Under the pieces are notes generated by a model. It made no database searches, was not told the DNA's origin, and was given only the letters and a program-made list of their open reading frames with translations. This document shows, piece by piece, positions 32,470 through 43,168 of a DNA stretch of 64,000 nt. Origin of the DNA: Sanguinoderma infundibulare (lineage: Eukaryota > Basidiomycota > Agaricomycetes > Polyporales > Polyporaceae); assembly GCA_032821775.1 (NCBI GenBank), contig JAVLRN010000002.1:3534001-3598000 (forward strand). Reading direction: 5' to 3'. The stretch's first letter is position 1. Each line of letters opens with the position of its first letter. Position numbers and translations under genes: made by a program.

Positions 32470-35369
32470 CCGTTTTGGAGATGCGAAGGTGGTGGATTGG
32501 GTGCGTTATGGGGCTTCTCGTGAGTCGCAACACGGCCATGTGCGTGTGTATTCATAGAGCCGAAGGATGCAGTGTGTGCGCGTAAATGCTGCCCTGTGCT
32601 CGCACGGTCGGGCTCGGTAGCGAATTGCCCCTTTGCTGTGTCCGGCCTGTCGTCCGAGTCTGGAGGTTTCGACGACGAGCTGGACTACAGCGTATCAGGG
32701 TTGTGGCTCCTAGTCCACCAGGTACGTTAACGACCGACTTAACAACAGATCGAGAAAAAAACCTAGAGGACTTACGGATTGGGGCCGTGGTAATAGCTTA
32801 TCGGCCTCGCACGATGCGGGCATGGTTTGAATCGGCATGCGCCGACAAACGACGGGGATGTTTGAAATGCAGGCGGCGAGCAGGTGGAGGTAGTCTGGGG
32901 GGAAGTGAGAGAAGAGGACTGTGAGGATGGAAGGCGACGGAGAGAGTGTTCTTATACCTTTCCTACGCCCAAGACCCCACAAAACCTGATCCGAAGCGGT
33001 GCAATTCGGCCCAGGATTTTCTACGCGATTGACGTCTATTCGGCTGCACTGCTGTCAGCCTTTGCGCATTGGCCAAGAACACAAAGAGAATTTGACAAAG
33101 CATTTCATTGGCTCATGGTCCTGCCATGCTTTGCTGTCCCTCAGCTGCCCAGACAAATGAAGCCTGAGCCGCGTCAAACATTCTGGAATAATGACCTATT
33201 AGACACGGATGGATCAAAGTATGGAGACGGACGCCTGATAAGGTCACTGGAGGGTGGTCAATGATTCTCTTACCTCGTCTACAGGACTCTACGGATACCT
33301 CCCAGCCAACCCGCGGAGACCAAATGACTTGGTTCGAGCAAGCCGAAGTTCCTGTTATGGCGTTGAAAGGAAATTGCCGTCAATTTCGCTATCCGGGGTA
33401 CGAACTCCATAGAATTTCGCGCCATTTTTCGGGGAGAACGAAGCTCCAAGACGTTCAGTACAATAATTCCGATTAGGCGAGTTGCGTGGGCCGACACGCT
33501 TCCCCCTGCCACGCTAGACACTGTCGACGATCGACGTCAGCTCAATCCAAATCCAAATACGTAATTAAGTGTCATAGGCATACCACAAGCGGCGTCACAA
33601 TTGGAATCGTAAGCGAGTCGATGGCAACAAGGATAGTACGTGAATGTGCCAGCCGCGAATGCGTTGGCGATGTGTCGAATTTTAGAGGTCGTGCTCAATG
33701 AACATCGACATTGCGTCTTGTTAACCGGAGTGCTTGGATATCTGAAGCCTTCTTCTGCACAGAGCGTGGTTGACAGAGGATGACCAACATATACTGGCGA
33801 GTTGGTGCCTGGTTGGTGCAAAGAAAAGTGACAGCATCACCGTCAATGTCGGTCAATCAACCGCCCAGCGGTGGGCCGGACCGGAAGTCCGGTCCGAGAC
33901 GTGAACACGAGGGGCCGCGCTTGGCACCGCTCCCCCCTCTTACAGCTTCCGTCACCCTGGTAGTCCTTTCGGGTCCAATCTGAACTTCAGCCACGACGAT
34001 TCAAATGTTGTACTTCGGATATGAAGCCTGGGTTACCTGTGACGACAAGCGGTCACCGGAGTACGACGCAAAAAGCGAAAGCGGCAAGGTGAGCCCCCAG
34101 CACGCCGGAAAACGTGTTCAAATTGGCAGTTAATTATGATACCATGGAAGTCATTCAAAATACTTTGGATCGAATACAGCAAAGTAAACGATCCTCGTTT
34201 TCAAGTTCGTACAAAGTCAAGGAGAGGGAGAGAGCCGCGTCTCCCATCACGCTGAAGGGAGCGACCTCTGGAGACGTTGTTGATCTGACATTGAGCGACT
34301 AAGTGTCCTCCTCGCCATCATTTCCTGCAGGTTTTGTCTTGGACGTTTTCTTGGATTTGCGGACTTACAGACTTTCCGACTGTTGGATACTCGGACTCAT
34401 CCAGTGCTAATATACTTCTCGATCATCACGTTTGCCTTAACCGTTGACTTTGCACTTGTTTGTACAGTACGACATCTTGTCGTCTGCCCTCAAATGTGCA
34501 GCCTCGGCTCGATGTAAGGAATGGTCGTGATAGGTGGACTTGGCCTGTGTCATGTACGACCCGTCGACTGTGGTGAGCAATACAATCTCCATCGCTCTGC
34601 ATGTTTTCCGCTTCATTGCACTTATGTAGGTCGATCCCAGCGCGAGCGACGATCCTCCCGTAGAAGGTACACCCGGGGGCCGCCGAGCAGACTTGACTGC
34701 GATAACAGGACGCACCTTGTATGTACATGGATTCGGCTCGAATACCCGTTCCTCTTGGTGAGCTTGGATTTTCTGTTGTCGCTTACTGACATCTATCCAG
34801 AGAACCCGAATCCGAGTTGCTGCCGGTGTCGCCATCGCGAGCTCAACGGATCCGCAGATGACTTGTGTGCGTGATGGATCCGTGGGTTATTCTGGCCAGC
34901 CTTGAGCGTCTTGATGTTCCAATGCAACCGGGCGGTACCGGTGCCAGATGGTCAGGCACTCTTGCCGCCGAAGTTTCCCACAGGTGTCGGACCTCGTCTC
35001 CGTTCACTGCTTTTAACCTACTTCGTCCACGATTTTTAGAACTTATGACAGAGGCACCTTTTGGACCCGCTGCAATAGGAACAAACCAACGTCCTGCTAC
35101 CTCGAATGCCGCGGTGCTGCAGCTTGTAAGCCCATATTTCGGAATCTAGGACTGTGCAGCATGTATTCACGGCGTTAAACTTTGTGACATAACTGTATTA
35201 CGCTGATAGCGGTAGCTGTTCGGGTATGTATGATATCAGCCCTTCTGATGTATGCTCATCGGATGGCCGGTTACAGCAGGCCCAAGTACTATAAAATGCT
35301 CTGTTCCTCGAACATGGCAGAAGGTGCAATCTCTCTCGCACCCCATCCTCTCTGACTAGTCGGGACACC
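32470..35369. other. Accessory stretch without a firm gene
   Basis: About 2.9 kb with only short open frames. One at 34114-34302 (+) has an acidic end VVDLTLSD resembling a SUMO-interacting motif but lacks a convincing start. 34500-34860 (+) contains several exon-like pieces upstream of gene C that could not be joined. A TATAAAA at 35290-35296 serves gene C. Confidence 0.35.
35290..35296 (+). promoter_or_regulatory. TATA box of gene C
   Basis: TATAAAA lies 80 bases before the ATG at 35370, which itself sits in a strong context (CACCATGG). This spacing supports the chosen start. Confidence 0.6.
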
Positions 35370-36754
35370 ATGGAGTACATGTTTTGCGAACCAGACTTTG
35401 CCCCCAGCGGAACCGGAGTGGCATGCGTGCCCATTAACTGCGTCCCTGGCATCTCCGGCGCCCCAGACACTTGCACTTACCTGCCATCGAGTTTTCCCAA
35501 GACCACGCTACTGATCAACTACGACGGCGTCGCCGACAGCAAGTTGTCCATCCAACCCACTGGCCTCACAGATCCATGGCCTGGAGGGACGGAGTTTGGG
35601 ACTTTGCTGTTCGATTCGCCGACCTACATCTTGGCCATTCCTACCCCCGGGTCCTCTGCAGCGCCAACTCACATCTCAACGCCTCCGTCGACTGCTTCGT
35701 CCCTTCCAATGACAACATCACCCGTAGCATCATCGCGGCAGTCGGTCAATAGTCCGCTTGTGTCTCAAAATACAGTATGTTCATTTTTACCGTCGTCCGT
35801 CAGCCAGAATGGCGCGGCTCGAGTCATGTTGACAGCGGCGATAGGCCCTGGCGAACCCAGCTTCCGTTAATACATCACAAAGTCCGACGAATACCACTAC
35901 GACGCAGCATACGGGAAGCTTGTTGGCGAATACCACAAGTTCCTCGCCACCCTCGGTCTCGTCAGGGTCCAACTCTCATGGCTCGGGGCCGAGCATTGGG
36001 GTAGTTGCCGGCGTCGCAGTGTCGGCTGCGCTTGGTACCGCTATCCTTGCTGCCATAATAGGCCTGTGCATTTGGCGGAGGCGTCGACGGCATCGCGCGC
36101 CGTCATCGCCTGCATCAAGCGTAGCTCCAGGTATGTCTCTGCGTTGCTTCCTCTGCGCTGGCGACTCGGACTGACGATATGGCTTTGTGTCCGGCCTGGG
36201 TTCAGAATCTGTGGCTCGGATAGCAAGATCAGCGAGTCGGATATCCATAGAATCGCACGCACCTGCAATGGCAGAGTCGAATGCCAGGATTTTGTCCGTG
36301 TCGTCTCAAACACCGGAGGGAGGGCTCGAGACGGCCAGCTCGATGAACAGTCACTCACAAGCAGACGGTACGCCGAGCCCTCGTACCTTCCAATATCGAT
36401 CATCCTCACGAACGTCTACTAGCGTCTACTACACGGTCCCTCATTGGCCAGGCATCGAGTCTTGGCCATGCCAGTGGTCCGCGCGAGGCCCAAATAACAC
36501 CCGTGATGTCCGAAAAGCGCCTGCGCACCTTACAAAACCAGGCGGCGGACAGCAGGACTCCCTCGAGCCTTAGCGCGGGAGGCGAAAGGGTCCCAAGCGC
36601 TGAAGGAGGCGAAGGGCATGAACACGATCGTCCTGCTCCTCAAGCTTCCCAGGATTCGGACTCGGAGCCACTGGGAGACGTGTTCGGAGATGAACATGAG
36701 GTGCAGAGCGAGTTCGCCGGGTCCACGCTACCGCCTCCTTATTCTCAGATCTGA
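35370..36754 (+). CDS. Single-pass membrane protein C, different ectodomain, LPPPY tail
   Basis: The ATG at 35370 opens an exon with a short Cys-bearing domain unlike A and B (CEPDFAPSGTGVACVPINC, then DTCTYLPSSFPKTTLLINY) and no evident signal peptide. A Ser/Thr/Pro stalk follows. A second exon has TNTTTTQHTG and the helix VVAGVAVSAALGTAILAAII with the stop WRRRRRHR. An intron GTATGT...CAG near 36131-36204 joins in phase to ESVARIARSASRISIESHAP. A further intron (about 36368-36429) leads to a tail ending EFAGSTLPPPYSQI at 36754. The junction between the first two exons (35774 to about 35880) could not be made in frame with canonical sites, so either a site was missed or a small indel exists. 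LPPPY fits PPxY. Confidence 0.65.
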
Positions 36755-36968
36755 CTTGGCTTGATGGCTGCATGGATCCCAAAGGTCGACAGTCAGTACT
36801 TGTTAGTCTCAGAGGCGATTCCATACAGACCAAGAGTGTCGTGCTTGAGTGAGCCGGGCCTGCCACTTGGAACCATGTTGAATGCAGCGACGATGCGTGA
36901 ACGCGACTATAAATGTGCTTGGGTTGTCTTTGGACATTACATAGGATTAATGTTGGAAATAAATTATC

Positions 36969-37039
36969 GCATTAATGGGGTAGTGGTAACCTGGGTCGTT
37001 GCCATCGACCCGCCGGGGGTTCGATTCCCCCATAATGCA
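36969..37039 (+). tRNA. tRNA-Gly (GCC)
   Basis: A complete 71-base cloverleaf without intron. The acceptor is 36969-36975 paired with 37032-37038; six pairs form and the seventh is A-A. The D stem is GGGT/ACCT with loop AGTGGTA. The anticodon stem is GGTCG/CGACC with loop TTGCCAT, anticodon GCC at 37001-37003. The T stem is GGGGG/CCCCC with loop TTCGATT (B box). The discriminator is A at 37039. TTTT at 37040-37043 is a Pol III terminator. Confidence 0.88.
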
Positions 37040-37334
37040 TTTTCGGATGGTCTTTTTGAATGGCTGTGTTGCTCCTATGTATGGCACCTTAGGAGGCGGT
37101 TGGATCGAACCCGAGTTGAAGATCGGGATGGATGGATCCGGGGTATTTTGGGGCAACGCAAGGGGCAACGGATGACGGGATGGCGGTGTGGGCCGGGCGG
37201 GGCGATGGATGATGAATAAACCTGGAACAAACCCGGCGCCTCGCGTAACTCATCCCGAACGACGACGACGTTAGGCCGCGCTAGGCTCAAATACGCTCGC
37301 TTACCCTGCCTGTCTCTTCACCTCGCCCCGCATA
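37040..37334. promoter_or_regulatory. Promoter region of the Crh-type gene
   Basis: 295 bases between the tRNA and the ATG at 37335. The part just before the start is C/T-rich, typical of a fungal 5' leader. No TATA box was seen. Confidence 0.35.
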
Positions 37335-39885
37335 ATGTCTTTCAAGCTCTCCCTCCCCCTCGTCCTCTCCCTCCTCGCCTCCCTCTCCGCCGTCTCCGCT
37401 CAGGCGCAATGGTATTTCTCATCTCCCTCTTGCCATTCTCAGCAACTCACCGACACTCGGACAGTAATGCCACTTCCCCGTGCGGCTCCTCTGCCCCATG
37501 CTGTAGTACGTGCTTTCTCCAGCTTCATACCTCGCCGCTCACGTATCGACCTTGTCTCTCCTCCAGGTGAATTCGGCTTCTGTGGCTCCGGTAACGTCAG
37601 TCTTCCTCGCAGCTCCATGATAGAAACTGTTGCCTGTACTGACTGACATGCGACGTTGCGCACCCATTAGTTCTGCCTTGGCGGTTGCAACCCTCTCGCA
37701 TCGAATACCCTCACCTCTTGCATGCCGGAGCCCGTTTGCGAAAACGCCAACGTGAGTGTCCTTCATCTTGTTTGTGCCCAAGTGCTCTCTTCCCCGTCCC
37801 GTCCACTCCCCATCCCTCCGACCCCACCGCCTCAACTCCCGGGGCTTCTTAGCGCGCCGCGCAACGGACAACCATCATCCCCGCCGCTGTGCGACGCGTC
37901 GCCATGAGGCTGCACACATCGTCTTGGCGGCGCCCAACGCGCGACAAACTACTGATGCCCGTGCCCGCTGCCCTGCCCGTCCTTGCCCCTCCCGTCTCAT
38001 GAACGGAACGCTCAGTTATTTTCGCACGCCCGGATCTTCTTGGATCGACCCCAGACCCTCTCAGACGCTTCCGGTTCACACTCGGTCCTAGCGCGCCCTG
38101 CGCACAATGCCGGTGCTCTACCCAGCTTGCGCCCCATTCATTCATCCCGCCCTACTTGACGTCCTGTTCAAGCCTGTCTCTGCACCTCCAAAACCCTGCC
38201 TTGTCCACCTTGGCGAATCCGGGGGAGTGGCGTGGAGTGGCGCGAAGGGACCACGGCACTTCGGCATCGGTCGCGATGCCCATTCATATTTGACGTTCAT
38301 ACTGCGGATCGCACATGTGCACGGGCACATGGCCCCGAAGAGCACAAGGTTGTCCTCCTCGCCCACTTCCGAGGACATGTTCTCCGCATTTGAATGCTGC
38401 CGAAGCGTTTTCGGGCGGCTTGTTTTGGCCTACCGTGCTTTGTGATATTTTCGGCAACTGTCGTGACGCGCGAGCGCGCGAGGTCTTGTGTACGCACGCG
38501 TTTCGTCAACAGACCAAATCGCCGTACAAACTGCACAATCTAGTGGAACCCTTGTGGCGTTTGTCTTTTGCGTTTGTCATTCGTTCGTTGCTGTTGGTCC
38601 ATATGGGTGGCCGCCTTGCCCGTTTCCATAGCGCTTTCTCATCCCAGGCGCCTTTGCGTTCTCCTTCTGGCGCACATACTGACTCTCTATCTTCCTACAC
38701 AGCACACGTTCACCGATTTCTCGCGCATCCTGTCGAATGCGACCTTTTTCGATGGCAATGCGACAAAGTACGATTGGGTCGTCAACTCGGGTAACATTCT
38801 CAACTCCACTACGGGCGAGCTCGCCATGACGCTCACCGAGACGAACGGCGGCACGCGTCTTTCGTCCACCCGCTACGTCCACTACGGCACCATCACCGCC
38901 CGCCGTGCGTATCTATCCCGCCTCCCATCTTGATTCCCAGCTGAGATGCGGTGTACTGATGGCGTTTTGATTCTTGTGTGGACAGTCAAGACTGGCCGCT
39001 GGGGCGGTGTCGTGACCGCGTTCATCACCATGTCCGACATCAAGGATGAGATTGACTGGGAGTTCCCTGGCAATCAGACGACTGAGGGACAGTCCAACTA
39101 CTTCTGGCAGGGCTACGTCCGTACGTCCCCGCATCCCTGCGCCTTGTTGTCATTTCACGTTCGTGTCTGACACGTACCACAACCGATAGCCACACCGACG
39201 GACGGCAAGACTCACGGGAACCTAACGGACACGTTCAGCAACTTCCACGACTACACGGTACATATTCATCAACACCGGCCAGAGATCTCGTCGTACTGAT
39301 GACTGATTGGTCCGTCGCAACAGATTGACTGGCAACAGGACACCCTCACCTGGCTCATCGACGGCACCACTGTCCGCACCCTCAAGCGCAGCGACGTCAC
39401 CGGCTCGGATGGTATCAGCCGCTACCCGTCCACTCCATCCCGCATCGAGCTCAGGTCCGTTTTGCCTCCGTTCCGCCCTCCCCCCCTAATCCCTCCTATA
39501 ACTCTAAATCTCTAATCTGCAATCTCTATCTGACCTCCGATCTGCGCACAGCCTCTGGCCTGCGGGCATTAACTCGTCCGGGCAGGGTACGATCGACTGG
39601 GCCGGCGGGCTGATCAACTGGGACGACCCGGACTACAAGGCCGCGGGCCACTTCTACGCGCTCGTCGAGTCGGTGTCGGTCCAGTGCGCGGACGCATCGA
39701 CCAACGCCGCGGGCATCACTTCGTACGTATACGGCAAGAACGCTTCTGCGTTCACACCGCAGGTCACGGTTTCGAACCAGACGACGGTCGAGAACGGCGC
39801 GGCGGGCCTCCGCGCGCTGGTTGCCGGGTGGAGGGCGGCGATCACGGCGGGGGCAGCGCTCGCGTTGGGCGCGGTCTTGCTGTGA
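37335..39885 (+). CDS. GPI-anchored Crh-type GH16 chitin-glucan transglycosylase
   Basis: Nine exons (37335-37411, 37465-37505, 37567-37595, 37671-37751, 38703-38904, 38986-39120, 39190-39257, 39324-39454, 39552-39885) sum exactly to 365 residues. Crh enzymes cross-link chitin to beta-glucan in the cell wall. The protein has a signal peptide (LSLPLVLSLLASLSAVSAQA) and a Cys-rich chitin-binding-like module (CGSSAPCCSEFGFCGSGNFC). The GH16 catalytic centre is IKDEIDWEFPG, with DEIDWE supplying the nucleophile and acid/base glutamates, followed by THGNLTDTFSNFHDYTIDW. The hydrophobic end (AAITAGAALALGAVLL) fits GPI anchoring at the wall or plasma membrane. Intron 4 (37752-38702) is 951 bases, against about 50-80 for the others. 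It is close to yeast CRH1/UTR2; which one was not decided. Confidence 0.92.
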
Positions 39886-41064
39886 GCGCACCAGTATACG
39901 CACTGGGAAGGCGACCATGCGACGTGGGACCGTGCATTGGTGGTCGAACACTGAACCGGATTGGACTGTTGATCTACACGTACTTAGCATACACCACTGG
40001 GATACCCCCTTAGGTTCTGCGCGTCTTGACATTTGGAGCTTCTTGTGCTGTCCCTCGCGATTGGCTACGCGCTGAGGTTGTACATACGTCAGTAGTGCTC
40101 TCGACCTGGGCGTAGGCTAGGATATGATGATGATTATTTATTACGGCGCCGGCATGTTGTTCTTGTTGGACTCGGGTACGTTTACGCGTACAGATACACA
40201 CGTACATATGACGGATCATGTTGTGGTGATACCCTGCCCCCTCCCGATGACGGTGCTCGGGTAGTATCGGTTGGGAATGAATTCTATGCACGCAGAAAGT
40301 ACTACATAGTACTACTAGTATTCAGCGTCGAACTCGTGAGGTCAGCGGGGTGGCGGGTGTCCCTGTGTTTGTTGGCGGGAGAGGAGAAGCGTGGACCTCC
40401 CATCTAGTAAGAGAGGTATCTGCAGAGGTCTAGAATCGTCCAGTCATCGCACTGCAATCCCAAGCTCGAGCTCGTTGCTCGGGCAGCGATGACCGAACAA
40501 GGTCGGGCGTCAAAGGCAGTGGCTTGCGATCCTAATAGGAACAAACAACGCCATCAAGAAGGCCACGCTCAAGGGTTCGATGGACCACTTTTCTCAGAGT
40601 GTGGTTAGAACACGAACAAGCCCCTCACGTCCAAAAGTTTCAATATCGGCGTACGTGACCGCTGGCGCTAGTAGCCCCTCAACGCGATTCGTTCTTCAAG
40701 TTCATATCCCGCTAGTAGTATGTCCTGGTTGAACCCTCCCACATGCCTCGTCTGCTCTCTCCTACGTCTCCTTCAGTCCAGCCTTTCGCAACGAGGTCAC
40801 CCACCGACATGCCAGTGGACGAAGAACGTGGGCATCATCGGTCTCGGCTGCGATCCCTCAAGGCCTTATGGCGCAAAACTACGGACCTGGCGCGCGCGAC
40901 TTCTCTGAGGTGAGTAGTATAGATTTGACCTTGAGCAGTCCGTCTTGAGGAACCCGGACGGTAGCGGCAAAACGCAACATCCGGGCGTTCGCCGTGGATT
41001 AGTAAAGGCCGCGTCCTCACCACACTTCTGCACCAGGCACAGACCTCGTTTCGAACAACAAGCG
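39886..41064. other. Intergenic, nothing recognised
   Basis: 1.2 kb of 3' flank and promoter sequence. No coding, RNA or repeat signal was seen. Confidence 0.4.
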
Positions 41065-42777
41065 ATGCACCCCGCGCTGAAAACGTCGGAAACTTTGTAT
41101 TGCATCTTCGAGCAGTGCTCTCGCCCGACGCTCGCCAATGCCGCTTGTACTTGCAAAGCTTTTGCTGAGCCTGCTACCGAGGTCTTGTGGCGTCATCCAT
41201 CCAATGGACTGTTCCCCATCGCCTCGAATGTTTTCAACTGCGGATCGGAGCAGTGCAAGTGTTGCGCCCAATCCCAGAGGGCAGGGTGTTTCCAGGCGAG
41301 TCCAGACGGTGTAAGTGCCTCAATGTCAGACGGCGATTGAACTTCACGTTTTAAGGTTATTGCCAGAAAGTCATCCGAGATCGATTGGATACGATTCGAA
41401 CGTCTCGCGCGGCGCGTCCGCGTGCTGGACTTCTCGCAGGGTCTCAGGGTGCACCCCGACGTCCTGGACGCCATCGCTGCACGCTTCCGCACCCACTCCG
41501 TGTTTCCCAACTTGCGTGGAGTGATCTGGGACGTTCGGGGCTGCTATCTTGGCTTCATAAACGTCCCTGTGCTCCAGGCGATATGCCTCTCGCCGGTGCT
41601 GGGCGCGTTCTCCATCGCCTCTCCGGGCTATCAGGCGCTGCCCCATATATCCATCGTCGCCGACACTCGGCCGGATCTGGCACACCTCCGCCTGTACAAA
41701 ATCTCACCGGCCCGGGAGAGAAGGATGGAGGAGGTCTTGGCGCGGTTCACGAACCTGCGCACGCTTCGGCTGCAAGTGGCATCCGACATTTCGTGGCGCG
41801 CAGTGTCCGGGCACGAGCATTTGCAGGTGTTTGAGTGCGATTGCTTCAAGGTGCCCGACACACTCACCGCGCCATACCCTGTCGGCTTTCCCTCCCTCAC
41901 CACGCTGTGGCTTCTGGCAGACCGGGCCGACGAGGATGAGGAGGATCGTTTGCCGACGTTTCTCAAGGCGGTGCTGTCCATCGCCTCGCCTCATCTCACC
42001 TCCGTCACGCTCTCTCTGCCGAAGACACGGACGCTCGCCGCGGCGCACGAAGCCGCGGCGCAGCTCGGGAACCTCGCCGCGTTTCAACGGCTGCACGACC
42101 TGGACATGGCGGTCCACTTCTATTCCTCGGACACGATGTCACCCTCCGCATCCGCGGGGCCCCACACTGCGTCCTTCGACTTTGCAAGCATCTTCGCGCC
42201 CTTCCTTGCCCTCCGCACCATCGCAACCTTCCGTCTGGCGGTGCACGTGCATGTTCTGGTGCGGGTCGGCGCCTGGCCGCGGTGCGTGCCGTGGAAGCTC
42301 TCCGACAGCGACGTCGCCGACATGGCCAGCGCGTGGCCGCACCTCGTCCGGCTGTCCGTCAAGGACCACGCCGGCCATCTGTGCGATTCGAACGCGCACC
42401 ACCCCGGGCGAGTGCGCCCCTCTCTCTCCGCCCTCGTCGCCTTCGCGCAGTCCCGCCGCGCCCTCCAGGAGCTCGAGATCGACTTTCGGGACGTCGAGGA
42501 GGAGGAGGTGCGCCGCCTGGAGGACCTGGTGGACTGTATCTCCCGTCGTCACTCTGGCGGGCATTCGACGACAACGACGACGACGTGCAAGCAGACGGCG
42601 CTGCGGAGCCTCCTTCCGGAATTCATACCGTTGCCGCCGACGCTAGAAGGGGGGGATCCGTCGCAATCCAGCCGGTGGTGCGATCGCATCGTCTTGTCCA
42701 GCCACGCGCGGGTGGTAGGAGCGGTGCGCACGATATTCCCGAATCTGAGCGAGCGGAGTGGCCGCTTGTGCGCGTAA
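41065..42777 (+). CDS. F-box/LRR-like protein
   Basis: Two exons (41065-41310, 41356-42777) join in phase to 555 residues. The N-terminus has an F-box-like segment (ETLYCIFEQCSRPTLANAAC, then CKAFAEPATEVLWRHPSNGL), the typical start of the large Agaricomycete F-box families. Leucine-rich, irregular repeats follow: RVRVLDFSQGLRV, LAHLRLYKIS, LRTLRLQVAS, LTSVTLSLPKT and LVRLSVKDHA. F-box proteins recruit substrates to SCF (Skp1-cullin) ubiquitin ligases; the target here is unknown. The 45-base intron is short but has normal ends. The coding sequence is GC-rich at third positions, as in its conserved neighbours. It converges with the UNC80-like gene. Confidence 0.85.
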
Positions 42778-43168
42778 AGAAAACAGGAAGGGATGTGGGA
42801 TCGTGGATGTTGCGATAGGCGGGCGCGATCGTGCAGGCTCAGCAGACGAATCGTATGTTGCACGTCCGAAGTCCCATGAGATATGTCTGGTCGTGGTGAT
42901 CGTATCCCCAGCAATAGGCTGATTGCTGGCTGTAGTGGCGTTGCGGAAGGCTCTAGGATTTAGTCTATACACATGGTTATTACAGCAACGATAGCAGCGT
43001 GAGATGGGTCGTGATACATGCATGCGACATGAAGTGATATCTATAGTAATAGTATATACATATGTGGACCGTGTGAGAGGACAAGAGGAGACAAAACGGA
43101 TTAACCACACCACAATAACCACCCAACAAGCGAAGACTAGAGCACCCCTTCCCACCTCTAGCGCAGAC
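42778..43168. other. Convergent intergenic region
   Basis: 391 bases between two stops, A/T-richer than its surroundings (3' UTRs and polyadenylation signals expected). No gene was seen. Confidence 0.4.

Noticed and set aside
41831..42646. 271-codon plus-strand frame
   Set aside because: Out-of-frame shadow of the F-box/LRR exon, rich in Arg, Ser and Pro.
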